Shown in pieces: positions 36,377 to 49,100 of a stretch of 64,000 nucleotides of DNA. Within the stretch, counting starts at the first letter, position 1; each line of letters opens with the position of its first letter. Location: NCBI RefSeq assembly GCF_029227915.1, contig NC_079882.1, positions 9,236,001 through 9,300,000 of the forward strand, written 5' to 3'. The notes under the pieces are model-generated. The model was not told the origin of the DNA, searched no databases, and saw nothing but the letters and a program-made list of their open reading frames with translations. The DNA comes from Hydractinia symbiolongicarpus. Taxonomy: Eukaryota > Cnidaria > Hydrozoa > Anthoathecata > Hydractiniidae. The translations under genes were made by a program, and so were the position numbers.

Positions 36377-36615
36377 CAAATATATACCCTAAATTACCTA
36401 CAAATTTGCATGAAATCATCTTACTGTAATTTTAACGCACATGAATGTCTTGCTTCAGGTTAGAACATAAATTATTAAAATTAGGTAAATACTTGGAACT
36501 AATGACTCATTAGTACCTGCAGCAGGCCATAAATTTTGATGTGATATAAAGTCCAATGGTTTCTCCACAAGTAATCCACGTATGTTTTTCAACATAGAAC
36601 GAGCTTGAACTGGAT
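36377..36615 (-). pseudogene. Captured copy of the PLD terminal exon and 3' UTR
   Basis: Matches 37803-38046 of the PLD gene over 239 aligned bases with about seven substitutions and one 5-bp deletion (roughly 97% identity). The copy encodes [20 protein letters not shown] and [16 protein letters not shown]; the deletion then shifts the frame so the conserved C-terminal KVFT is replaced by an unrelated tail. Homology stops abruptly on both sides, and hAT transposase sequence resumes on both sides. Confidence 0.92.
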
Positions 36616-37040
36616 AATTACTCTGCAAGTAAAAACTATTTTTATGATAGGTGTCAATATCGTCTCTAATGCAAGAAAACCCATCTTTTAAAGAATTAAT
36701 TAACATTACAGTTTTAAACATGTCATTAGTCTTACTCTGTAATAGTTTTGTTACTTCCATTGTCATGTCAAATACCTGTCTAGTAATGACCATGCCAATA
36801 ACAAATCGAATCTTTCCAATGCATTTCTATGACTGACTGCTTTGGATACAGTATCAACATTAATTCCCCTATTAGGGTTAAGGGCTATTTCATCAAAAGT
36901 AGCTAAAATACCTTCAAATAAATCATTGAAAACACTCATGCCAATAATAAGTTGCTAGTGTTACAAACATCAATAATATGGGCATAATTAGGATTGTTCG
37001 ATCGCAGAGCCTGACTGACGCTGGTCACGCCCCTGTGGAT

Positions 37041-37906
37041 AGCTTCTATTTATCTTAATACTTTTGTTTCTTCTGATTTTTTGAGTGGTTCACATTGTGT
37101 GTAAATCCAAACTTATAGTGGTCACTTTTAAGAAAGTAAGTAAAATGGATTTAAATAATTCGTGTACATAAACGCCCATCATTTATTAGAGCATTCCTGA
37201 TACTTCCAGGTTAATAAATCACAAGAGGAAAGCGGGTTTTAAAAGACAAAAACAAGAAAAGGGATCATAGTTTATTTAGAAAAATTTACAAAATATTTAG
37301 AGATTAAATATCAAAATTACGAAAAATCCCTCCAATATTACGAGTTAAAAACTGCTCTGATATGGTTAAAATATCCAAGCATGCTATTCGCCCAAGAAAT
37401 ATATGCATAAAATATACGTATTTGAATTATAAATATTCCTAAAAACTATAAATGAAATGAAATCATCGAAGAAAAAAATTTTAAAACAATACAGAGTGAC
37501 CATCTACTTTCAAATTAGGAATGAGTTTTGTTACCTCTTCTAGAAGACTACAGGCACCAAAACAATTTTTTCTCAAGCTTCAAGGAGTATATTCTATTCT
37601 TAGGAGTTTCTTGTAGTGGTCACCCGAACAACACATCCCAGCAGTGTTACAACATACGTAACAAAATATTTCCTTTGAAAATCAGGCTTTTATCAGTCTA
37701 CTATACAGAATCACAGTTGTAACTCGCCGTGAGTAAGATTCCTTCTTATGTAAAACGAACTACAATTCAGCAACACGTATCTTACTTATACGAACATCAC
37801 TGCAAATATATACCCTAAATTACCTACAAATTTGCATGAAATCATCTTACTGTAATTTTCACGCACATGAATGTCTTGTTTTAGGTTAGAACATAAATTA
37901 TTAAAA
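37041..37906. other. Intergenic region between hAT element and PLD stop
   Basis: About 0.87 kb. The part from 37803 on is PLD 3' UTR shared with the captured copy. A short plus-strand ORF at 37528-37722 has no recognisable features. Confidence 0.5.
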
Positions 37907-40900
37907 TTAGGTAAATACTTTGGTTGGAACTAATGACTCATTAGTACCAGCAGCAGGCCATAAATTTTGATGTAATAAAAAGTCCAATGGTTTCTCCACA
38001 AGAAATCCACGTATGTTTTTCAACATAGAACGAGCTTGAACTGGATCGTTAATATTGAGACCATTGATTTTCTATAGAAAGAAAATGCACCAACAGAGGT
38101 TACCATGGCTTTTTCGTTACATGAAAAACAGCTTATAAACATAGTACCCCTAACACTATTCCTAACAGGCATTCTCTAGGTGCCTTAAAAAAGGCGGGGT
38201 GAGGGAAGAGAATCCCAAACTCTGTAACTTCTGTTCTAGATTTTTTTTGACAATAAAACTTATGTAGAATTAAAACAGTTTGGAACAAAATTAGCATTTA
38301 ATGTAAAAATGTAAAAAAAAAAATTTTAAAATTAGATCCTATTAATCACTATTTAGGATTATTATCTCCCCGAGCGAAAAAATATATTAGAGATTGTTAA
38401 ACAACATACCTTGTACTGTTCTAGCTCCACAAAAGATTTTACTTCTTGTGTAGGTAAACATCGAAATACCTATGCACAACACAAACGCTATCACTATGTT
38501 AAAATTAAACATGGCAGTGGGCGGGGTTTAATCGTTGGATTCGATATTTAGCAATGTGCAAAGGAGCGTTACCTCAATTTGATTACACAAATTACACTTG
38601 CCCGAACGGAGGTCTGATCGAGGTAAAGAATTCTCGGTAGAGAATAAAATACACGGATTTACTATGATCAATCACAAAAGTTTACATTGTAAATGTTACA
38701 AACGTTTGAATTATAAGAAAGTAAGTACCTGTTCGTATACCGTAGTATTGTTACGAGCTGTGGCCACCCAAGCATTCTAAAATGTAAACATTTTATCCAT
38801 ACAGAGTAAGTAAACGTTAACTTGGCTTCTGTAAACATTGTTTATGTTTATGTTACCAACCTTGTAAAAATCATCACTGATAGGATCAATCACATTCGCA
38901 TACGGTTCATCAAGTAAACCCAAATGCTCTTGAAATAATTTTCGTCTCAATTTTGCAGCAAACTGGCCAACTTTAACTTGTTTCCCATTCATCACGCCAT
39001 GTATCTTAAATGTCAACAAGAAGTGCTTCCATTCTACTTTATTAGTGTACTATTAATGCGAGTTCTGTGGAGAAAGTACGAGGCACAAACGAACACAACC
39101 ACAGATCTACACAAGGACATGATTCATACTAAAAGCTTAACATGACGTAAAGATTACATGGTTACTGGTACGACTAGCATAAAACATCCCACAACACTGA
39201 AAAAAGCACTGCACCACATTAGTAGGAACACTCCACGACGTTGGTACATTTTGCTCCATCACTGGCTCAGCACAGTGGTAAAACACCCCAACACACTGGA
39301 TAAAATACTCTACAAACGTTCCACTACTTACCGTGCTAGTATCTTGAACGCATACAGCCAGTTCTGAGTCACGACTACCAAGCATACTTCGATCATTAAT
39401 GTTAGCTGAACGAAACAATTACAATTTAAGGCGCCATATACATGAAAGTTTTATTTGTCTTAAGTGAAATATCAATCAGAAGCAATTGCCGTTGTGTATG
39501 CAATAGGGGTTACTATCCCCGAAGTGAACTAAATTTTAGGTAGAAGCCTTGTTTTACCCGACCAATATGATAACTGCACATACGCAGTGCTACTCACCTG
39601 AATATTAATTATATGACTATAAGGAAGTGAGGATAATTCAGCCTACTTTGGGCGAAATGAAACTCACGTTAATGCCACACTAATGTTTCAAAAACAGCAT
39701 AATAGAAACAGAACAAGGTGTGACGTGTACCTGAACCCATAATAACAACGTTATCGTCCACTATCATCAGTTTACTATGTACATATACAATCTCGCTCAC
39801 CTAAAATTTAAATAAAGAAAATAAAAACTTACAACTTACAACAGCTTTACACGGAACATTACATGACGAATAAACACTCACCATCTTTCCTCGTAAGTCC
39901 GCATAATTTCGTAACCCGTAAAAATTGATGTATGCAGATGTATCCTCAACTAAAAAACAACAATTGAGAGGTTGTACTAAATATTTTACAAGGCATTACT
40001 GATTGTGCAAAAAACGTAAATTACTTACCTCCACCTTCTTTTAATTTGTTGATAATATTGCGACTGCTCTGTAAGTTCCAAAACTCAACAAAACATGTCG
40101 CAGTAGCGGATGCGGTGCCAATCTCCCCTGAAAAATAATTTAAACATGAAATTTAAGCGCTTTTTAAACATTCATCTAAAAAAGGTTGAGGTTCTAAAAA
40201 TTAAAGAAATAGGTTTGACAGCATATTCTTTTATTGACGCAATATAGATTGGAAAAGCTTGTACTTTTTGTATCAGTAAGTTTTAAACTATTAAATCGCG
40301 TGAACAAGAATATTTTAGTTGATGGAAACGACATCTGCTCACCTGGAAAACATGGAAGAAGAGGCATAACAACATATACTCGAAATGTTTCGTTATTGCT
40401 AAAGAAGAGAATAAAAACGATAGTCAATTATAATTTCTAATGTTTTAGTAACACTAAAAAAAAAGGGGAGTTACATACTTATACGCTAACAAGATCCTTT
40501 CAACCAAAGCATCTCCAATTTTGTTCAACACATAGTGGTCAGGCAAAGATGTTATAAAAAATTGATTCTAAATTAAAAAATATTATTTCTAACATTTAGT
40601 GTTACCAGTGTTTTTGCATTACTAAAAATATGACACTCACTTCAATGTATATATAATATTTCGAATTTCTAATGTGTTCTTGATATGCTTCGTAAATCGA
40701 ATTTTCTGTCGAATTTTCCCCAACTGACCATGTCGAAGCCGAACGAAGAATCTGATAATGAAAAAAATGCAGAAAAAAAACATTTAGTATTTATAGATGA
40801 AAAGGTTTATACGATTTGCATTTAGGATGATTTACATTATAGGACAGAGTAACACCTTACTTGAATGTCACATTCTGTAAAATTGTCAAAGCCTTCAGGT

Positions 40901-43900
40901 ATCTTTTTAGAGTCCAATTTAACTTTTGGAACAAGAAAAGGGATTGTTATATCCACTTTTGCTTTTTGATGCTAAAATAACAAATATAAAAGATTAAAAA
41001 AAATACAACAAAAACTTAATGAGGTAATTTTATTAATCTTAAAGTGAAAAGAAGCGCAATTTCTTTCACACAAAAAAGGAAATGAAACACTGACGCCAAG
41101 ATCATAATAAAGAATAAATAAAAGTGTAATATTGGGTGTTTAATTAAGATTTCTTGTCTACACTTTTCTTTTATAAATATTTAATAACGCAAAAAAACTT
41201 TTCATACACGAAAATATATTCCCGCCAAAATTAACACAATCACCTTAGTAAAGTTCCAACGTTGAATGAAGTGTCTCGCCAAATCTCTTGCAGCGTTACC
41301 ATACGCCACACAAGCAATATCATGCCATGGCATTCTCGGAATTAGATTTCTGTTGAAAAGATCAGTGAACGGTTTATCAACCTCTGTAACGTCCTGAACA
41401 TACGGATTAGTGTAGTCCTTCCCGATAAACATTTTGGCAACTCCCTGTGGAAGTTTGCGAAGTTGTTCGCGATGATATGCACTGTCGATAGCGTCAGGAT
41501 TCAACATTAAGGCTGATAAACCCACCACAGCAGATTCCTAAGCAAAATGCGGTAAACATAAGAACAAGAATTCACAAATTAATTCGGAATAATGTTTGAA
41601 ACGATCTTAGTTGAAATCGAATAAAACAAACAATCTTAAAAGTTCGGATAGCATACCGTTTTTCCGAAAAAATTTGGAGTAGCTGATCCGAAATCTGTCA
41701 GTCTGTGCGTATTATCATCCCATCTTCCATAACACAAATCAAGACCTAATCAAAAGAAAGCAAAAATCACCACTTACACTGAGAAGGGAATGACTAGTCA
41801 TGGCTATTTATCATGTGTGTATCTTTTACGAAAACCACTCAACTGTCATGGTAACCACAAAAAACAGACGCAAAAGCTCTATAAAGTGAAAATTGATGCC
41901 CTAGTATCAACAATTTTATCAAAACTAGTTTTCCGCTTAAAAAAAATCTAAATCTAAAGACAGGCGAATGATTTCAGCTTTTAACATTGAGAAATGTTGA
42001 TCAGCAATTATAACTTTTATGAATAAACCTATCTTATGACAGGCAAGTATTATTGTGTGTTAGACGAAAATTGTAATAAAAATATAACAAATTTAATAAT
42101 GCAATTTTAAGCAATGAAACTGGTTAAACTTTTGTAAAAAAAGTGGGAAAGATTACCTCCAAAAAAACAAACGGTTTGATCGACACAAACTATCTTCTCG
42201 TGATGTGCCCACAACACTGTGGCGTTTCCACTAGCAACATGGTCAGGATGCCGCAGTACCTATGAAGTCAATTCATCCATAAATGTTTGTCACTCGCAGA
42301 ATACATTAATATAAAACGTCTGGTAGAATGATAAGCATTACTGCTATTTAATGAGTCTAGGTAATAAAGAAATTACCTTTATATTAGGATGTAGTTGCAT
42401 TAAAGTTCTCTTGGAATAAGCACTGTTTATACTTAACGTCATTTCAATTTCCTTGTATAAAATAACGTAAATTCGAACACCATTTTCAGCTCTTTCTTTA
42501 AGAAGCATATCTAACCTATACTCGTCGACATGTTCTGTGGGACGTTTTAGAATTAACTCAGGACTCAACCTAAACACATGTATAACAAAAACAATTATTT
42601 AAAAGATCTCAAAAGGGTTTTTTTGAACTAAAAATTAGGCATAACTTCCTCCCAGTAAACTGGATTGCTCCTCCCCCCTCTCCCCCAGGCAAAACCTAAA
42701 TTATTTCCCCCAAACCCATAATTTTTTGCACCCCTCATTTTCCCCAAGTCAAATTTTTTTCCTGGTTTGATAACTCCGGTCAAGTCAATGATCAATTTCC
42801 TCTAATTATCTCAAGTCTTTTGACTCACTTAGCTAGGAAAGCTTGCTGCACCAAACATTAACTTTTAAACTTATGATTTAAGAGTGCTTTTTTAAATATT
42901 TTATAGTACAATCAATGCTCCCATTTAGGCTAACATTTTCCCGAGCAGAACACCCCGCCCTCCTTAAGGGCAGAGTCAAAACTGAAAATATCACAAAAAT
43001 TTCAGGATTTCAAACGAGGAATAACCAGTCTGAACTTACCACCAGTCTGTAATGAAAATTTCTTCTTTTGCACTAGTTATTGCATCAGCAACTTTTGAGA
43101 AATAATCTTCTCCATCAACAAACCTGAAAAAATTACTTCTTTCATGAAAATTTTCTCGTACTCTTCACATATCAACGAAAATATAAGAGAAACGTACCAC
43201 TTTATCCAACTGTTTCTTCTTACAGGTGCGAAAGAGTTATATCGGTGCTCTCGTATGAAATCTACACCGGTCTCACTCATGACATTAACAATCTCACGCA
43301 TCCACTCTCTGAATAAAAATGAAAACTCACAGAACTTAACAGAGAATGTAAAAACTTTTTTTGGTAGGATAAGCTTTACTGGAACTCTTAACTAGGAGTT
43401 TTGCTAGGGCATAACATTTCTAACTACAGGTCATACCTTGCATGTCTTCCAGATGCACACTTGACAAGTAAGTTTCTATAAAAACAAAGGTAAAGCATTA
43501 AAACACTGCTGGCCTTTATGGAAGCGTCTTATAACATGGCAGGATAACTTGACTGATTAAGGTAAGGCTTTCATACAAAAAATAGAAACAATTGGACTAT
43601 ATATACCTCGAATTATTCGAAATTAGTAAACCATTATGAATCCCAGTGACGGATTTATCACAAGACACAGTGAAGCCTTTATCCAACAACAAAACGTCGC
43701 GAATGAGATTCTTTTCAGCACTATGAAGATAACATAATGCATAACGGTGTAAGGGTGCACATGTAAAAACTGCAGTTATTTGAAAAAGTCTACTTACTCA
43801 ATGTACGCCACAAAGCTACTTTTTGCTATCAGCCACCTGTAAAGAAATGTGATAAAATGTGAGACATGCGAGTGACATTATTTGATGAAAAACAAGAAGT

Positions 43901-45112
43901 AAAAGATTACCTGTCGTGCCAAGCAATGTTTACTTTGAAGGCTCCAAATAATCCTTTAGAAAATGTATGCCCACCAGCTCTTTTAGCTACTTCTCCTTCT
44001 CTGTAAAACAAAATATCAGATTTAACATGAAACTGCACACATGATATTGCAACTTGACCTTAACAAACAGCTTCTTAAAGTCAAAACGATTTAGAAATTA
44101 AAATACTTACTTTCCTTTATCACCGAGTCCATGTACAAACGATAAAAAAGATACTTCTAAAAATTCCAGCGTATGTCTATTATTTCTAAATCTATCGCAG
44201 TTGACAACATTTTGTAAAAATCTCTGCAACTTTCTCATTTGCTTGTCTTTCTTCTTGGTTGTTAAGATGGTAATATCTGGTCGTGCAGGGAATCTTGGAA
44301 CTTTGTCTAAACGCGTTGCCATAGTGGGGTGTTGCACAATAGCCTTCGCGCGATACAATTCAAGATGGCTGTATAGTTCCCGGAAATGATTGTACCTTCT
44401 TTTGATTTTCCATTTATATATTCCATGGGTTATGTTGATAACATAGCTAAAAGGTTAGAATTTTCTTAAGAAAACAAATCTCTTAACAATAAATAACAAA
44501 AAAGTAAAGGCAAAAATCAACGCACAGATTTGGATTGAGTCTATGTGACGCAGGCTGATGAATTCTTTCAGTAATTGTTATACGGACAGGAACACAGGGC
44601 AGAAAATATTCCTGTTTATGCTCTTGTGTGTCAAAAATAGTTCCAAATGGAATAACGACATCCTTGTAATCTACAATAAAATGCAAAGTTTGAGCGAATA
44701 CAAGAATCAAACCTAAAATACGGTGATAATGGTGATGTTATCAATAAGAATAAGAAGGTCACTGCATGATTTAATTTCAAAAAGCTTGGTACAAAATAAT
44801 AGTGATATAACCTTCCGCATCTCGATTTAATTCTTCATCAATTTCCTGGTCACTATCAGATGAGGAGGATGAGATAGTATGATTTGATACTGTGGAGTTT
44901 CTTTTGGTAATTGGCTCTTTTTCATCCAGAGGAGGCGTAGATTCTACATTTTTCTAAACAAGTGAGAAGAAATAATTATTCAGTTGAAAATATTAGATTC
45001 CACATGCAAAGCCCTACCAGACTGACACGTGACTATGATGAGAATTCCTTACCCCAGTACCATTTCTTATTTCAACGTTAATTGACCAGTTATCATGTAC
45101 ATCTTCAGCCAT
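37907..45112 (-). CDS. PLD1/2-like: Phospholipase D, PX-PH type (PLD1/2 family), 977 aa
   Basis: 26 coding exons (5' to 3'): 45112-45053, 44953-44812, 44670-44526, 44446-44111, 44000-43911, 43836-43798, 43720-43607, 43475-43437, 43308-43198, 43123-43040, 42569-42377, 42259-42157, 41745-41657, 41537-41244, 40971-40861, 40751-40641, 40567-40479, 40398-40343, 40127-40029, 39949-39882, 39800-39731, 39405-39332, 39004-38861, 38776-38729, 38469-38410, 38071-37907. All phases match; 978 codons with stop. Seen: acidic Ser-rich N-terminus, PX domain ([16 protein letters not shown]), PH domain, HKD1 HEKIVCVD (H471, K473, D478), LTDFGS, HKD2 HSKLMIVD (H799, K801, D806) with [11 protein letters not shown], and C-terminal VFT, where the family needs a free C-terminal Thr. 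It hydrolyses phosphatidylcholine to phosphatidic acid and choline. Human PLD1 is 1074 aa; the loop insert of PLD1 is missing, as in PLD2. Confidence 0.95.
38072..38409 (-). other. PLD last intron
   Basis: 338 bp between the penultimate (38410-38469) and terminal coding exon; donor gtatgt, acceptor ttctttctatag. No other feature. Confidence 0.7.
41746..42156 (-). other. PLD intron, 411 bp
   Basis: Lies between the HKD1 exon and the next exon. AT-rich; nothing recognised. Confidence 0.6.
42570..43039 (-). other. PLD intron, 470 bp
   Basis: Contains a plus-strand C-rich stretch (ctcctcccccctctccccca, about 42668-42687). No coding sequence. Confidence 0.6.
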
Positions 45113-46190
45113 AATCCAATTGTTTCGTGTTTATGGTTTCATTACTAAACTAAAACAACACTAATAGAAAACTATTCAATGTTATAAAAAAATCATCAAT
45201 TCAATCAATATTCTTTTTAGGCAATAAAAAACGAAGCAAGAAGGGACTTATAATATAGAAAATAGATTATGATAGAATTTGGGTATTAAACCGTATTCCT
45301 GAAATGAGTGTTATTAGGCCCCCTTTAATATCGAGACATCACAAGACGATGATACGATTGTCGAAATAATTATCTGGATTATAGGGAAAAAAGTTAATTT
45401 TTATATTAAAATGTGCGGACAAGAAAAAATACTTTGTATTTTATCTCTCTGTAAACACTCCTCTTTGATTGCATATTTCGTTATGGGCAGAGGTACAAGT
45501 CAAATCGTTTATTACATTTTTCACAGTGGTATGCTCAATTTAGCAACACAGAACTGTCTAACATTTTCATAATGAAATCATTTTGTTGTGTATAAGTTAA
45601 AGTAGCAGATGGGAAAGTAACAGTTGGATCAAATCCTGGCCGAGAAGAACACAAGATGAAGAATTAAGCCAACGTTTTAGACAATTTTTCTTTTTTTGTT
45701 GAGACATTATTCTTTTGTATCACACACGAACTATAAAATCAAATAACCAAACAAACAAAAAATACATTGAATGTTAAACATTAAAACACAAACAGCATAT
45801 ACATTTTCTTTTTTTATTGTTACCAATAAGATTTGTTGGGGAGAAATTTCAAGTTTATCTATTTCAACTTTATGTTTTCACTTTATGTTTATTACGCTAC
45901 ACATAAACATTACAGAAAGTACAGCTAACAACTGTACGATCAGCTGACAGTTTTGTTTCAGTTTTGAAAAAGCAGGATAGTAATTTTCACAACAGCTAAT
46001 ATCACAATACACATCTTTTACAAGAAACAATGCTGTAACAATTGTAATTAGTTATATCAGATAAAAGAATATGTACAAAATATAACAATACTATTTGGGT
46101 AAAATTACATCCACAATTATATTTTACAGGATATACAGGATTATAAAATAATTTATCAAATCTATTATATATCAGCTAAGTCAACCACTG
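45113..46190. other. Intergenic region PLD 5' - LIN54 3'
   Basis: 1.08 kb between two minus-strand genes in tandem. It must hold the PLD promoter/5' UTR and the LIN54 3' UTR; a minus-strand AATAAA (plus-strand tttatt near 45814) is a candidate polyadenylation signal. Nothing else recognised. Confidence 0.5.
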
Positions 46191-49100
46191 TCACCTTTTT
46201 CCTAAAAAACAAAAAATTATGAATATATTCCTTCCCACGACACACTTCCTGGACATACATATCATTTATTTACAAACTGTAAGAAGAAGATGCAAAGTGT
46301 TTCTATAAAACCTTAAACTTCAAGATAGATGACCCACAAGACATACTGCTACCAATCAAGTTGGCCTAGTATACAGCATTTACTGAATTTTGTTTAGTCA
46401 GGTAAAGACAGATTTGTTTCAATTGTGTGCATTCATATTTTTTTCTTCATACATGTGACTGGCATAGCTGATGTTTCTGTATTCAGAGTTGATAATTAAT
46501 TTGTCATCAGTTTACATCACATTTCTACACCCATTGCAGTTTACTCAAAGGGCTCGTCAATAAAATCTTTTTGTTCTAATTTCATTCTCATAGTATATTC
46601 GCAATTGTAAAAAAAAAACTCAGAAAGAGCAGTTGTTTTATTTCTTAAAAAAAATAATCTGATGGTAAAATTTATCAAACAAAAACAGAAAATGTAAATT
46701 TTGCATAAATTTGCCCATCAAGTTCAATGTACATTTCGCCAAATAGAAAAAATTAACTGACACTGAAGTTTGTGGAACGAACTGTATTAAGCCTAAATCT
46801 AGGGCCAGTTGATTTTTCACTATTTAAAAGGTTTTTCCAGATATCAACAGCTTGTTATATTGATAAAACAATTTTTTAATAAATATTATACCTTCTTTTG
46901 CTTCGTTAGCTTTGTCTATAATTTGATTTAAACATCTAGAAAACTCGTCTATAATTGAACGTTCTGTTTCTTCTTCAGAAAGATTACTCTATAATAACAG
47001 AAAACACATTAAACCTGATGCAAGTGTGTTGCTTATTCTGAGGTTTCCTTCAATAAACATAGAACATCAAAGTGGAGTAACAGAGTTTTTTCGTGAATTG
47101 TACAATATCTTTACTACATTAAGAAAAAAGCTTTTAGGGAAAAAAGGTTTTACAAGGGACAACTGTTGCAAATACAGCATTTTTTAAAACAAACTGTCAA
47201 AAAATTTCAATCAAGGCATGTGAAACAGAGATGGGAGCTGTTCTATTAAATTTTAATGAATCTAAGTCTTTGATAATTAGGTGCATTTTCATGAGATAAA
47301 GAGGGAATTTTAAATTGAATTTCTTGAATTTCTTGTGGATATTTTTCACAATTAACTTTTGTCAATATGCATTTATTTTGTGGAAATAAATGTTTGTTAA
47401 TATACCCCAAAATTTTTCATTACTTTTATCTTTTTGAAATAAATTCCAAAATGCATTTATTTATGATCAAGGAAAATGTACATAGTGAAATAGAAACTTT
47501 AGTTAGAGCGTAAGTATTTGAATTTTAAAAAAGGGAATGTTAGAAAATAACAAGACTAAAGGTTCACCCATGTATAATAATTACACAGTTAACAGGATTA
47601 TGATTGTGGAATAAAATCTTCTCACCTTAAATCAACTAAATAAAAAATACATACTGTTTCTGCTTTTTGAGCACATGCAAGTAGAATGTCACACGTTGCT
47701 TTTGAAACATCTGCTGTCATAAAATTAAAAGGCAGCCTGAAATGAAGGTTAAAAAATGTTTAGTTACTTCAAAATTATTTGGTCGCTGTAATGTGAAGAT
47801 AATTGGACAACACAAGCCCCAAGTTTGTAAAACTTCAGAAATCAAAGAACGGAATTCCTCCTGTTAGAAATGGATCAGCTTTAATACCAACATCATCATC
47901 AACAAACAACAACAAAGATCTGTGGTTGGTTCGTGTAATTTGGACATAGTGATGTAGTCATAGAAAACGTTTTGGACTTACTTCTCCTTTTGTGCTGTAG
48001 CTATCTTTTTATCAACATTATCTGTTTGCTTTGCTAATTTACTTTTTGCTGCATTTTGTTGAAGAACTCTCACCTCTAAAACAGTGAAAGATCCATAAAA
48101 GTTTGCAGTTAAAATTTTTCCTGGCCCTAACTTTTGTCACATCTTTATAATTTAGGGCTCTCAAAAAAATGTGTGACATTTTTAGAGATTTATTCCTTGA
48201 TTTCGAAAATGGTGAAAAACTTGATAGCCAGGTAGCAAATGAGACCAAAAAAAGGGAGTGAAAAAATTGCCAGAAACTCAATCCTAATGGATAAAACAAA
48301 ATAAAATATAGAGTGACATCAGGAACTCCAAATGTAAAATTAATGAGAATACAAAAAAGAAACTTATTATCCTCAGTAGGTTAGGGATACTATGGTTTAG
48401 ACACACATTCAGCATATTCATTATTCCTAAAAACTTCCAGTTTTTTGCTTATTACTTCTTAATCAGCTTAGCATTACCATAGCAACAATGTTTTGTCCCA
48501 TTTTATGTAGATTTTAAATATTTAATAAATCAGATGAGGTAACGCACAAAAGAGCAAGCAAAATAAATAGCTTGTGCATAATATATGTTAAATATTTGAT
48601 GGCCATTGCTAATTTTTGTGCAATTTAAGTGCATTACTATGCAGGACATATTTCCTAGAAATCAGGATTTATCCAGACCAGTTTTATTGTTAAAATAAAC
48701 TGTGGATTTTGTTTTTTTAACACTCTGTACATTGAAAATGGTAGAAGTTTTACCAAAAGCTTTGAAAACAAAATGTAACGATGAATCTTGTTTTTATTGT
48801 CATTTAATTTTGATGTTCTATTTACTTGACTCACCCGCAGCGTCAGCAAGATGCATAAGTGTTTGACGATCAGCTGACTCCTCAAAATTTTTGCAACCAA
48901 TGCATTTACAAAGCTCTGAGCAAAGAATTTTTGCCTGAAAACAATTATTAAGTTGATTGAAATAAACAATTGTGAATATAAAAGGAAGTAATTGAGACAA
49001 AGGTTACTAACTTCGTAGCATTCACAATAATTCTTCAAACATCCAGATCTTCTGCAGTTGCAACCTTTAATGATAAAAGTTTAGAATTTAGCATTAATGT

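Larger units (their letters stand above)
35008..37035 (-). mobile_element. Non-autonomous hAT-type transposon carrying a PLD exon copy
   Basis: Termini caggggcgtagcc (left) and caggggcgtgacc (right, reverse complement) are hAT-like inverted repeats; the flanks share tggat on both sides (35003-35007 and 37036-37040), a 5-bp duplication. Minus-strand transposase remnants in order: FNDLFEGILATFDEIALNP, HRNALERFDLLLA, then in another frame FDMTMEVTKLLQSKTND, a PLD-derived insert (36377-36615), HSVTACHGLVITPFKLLHLL, and the C-terminal dimerisation motif TIPMTSCECERSFSAMRRLK. Frameshifts and the missing N-terminal zinc finger and catalytic part make it non-autonomous. Confidence 0.85.

Noticed and set aside
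36455-36793. This ORF as a second, separate phospholipase D gene
   Set aside because: Only the terminal exon is present, sequence on both sides is hAT transposase, and the frame is broken before the conserved C-terminus.
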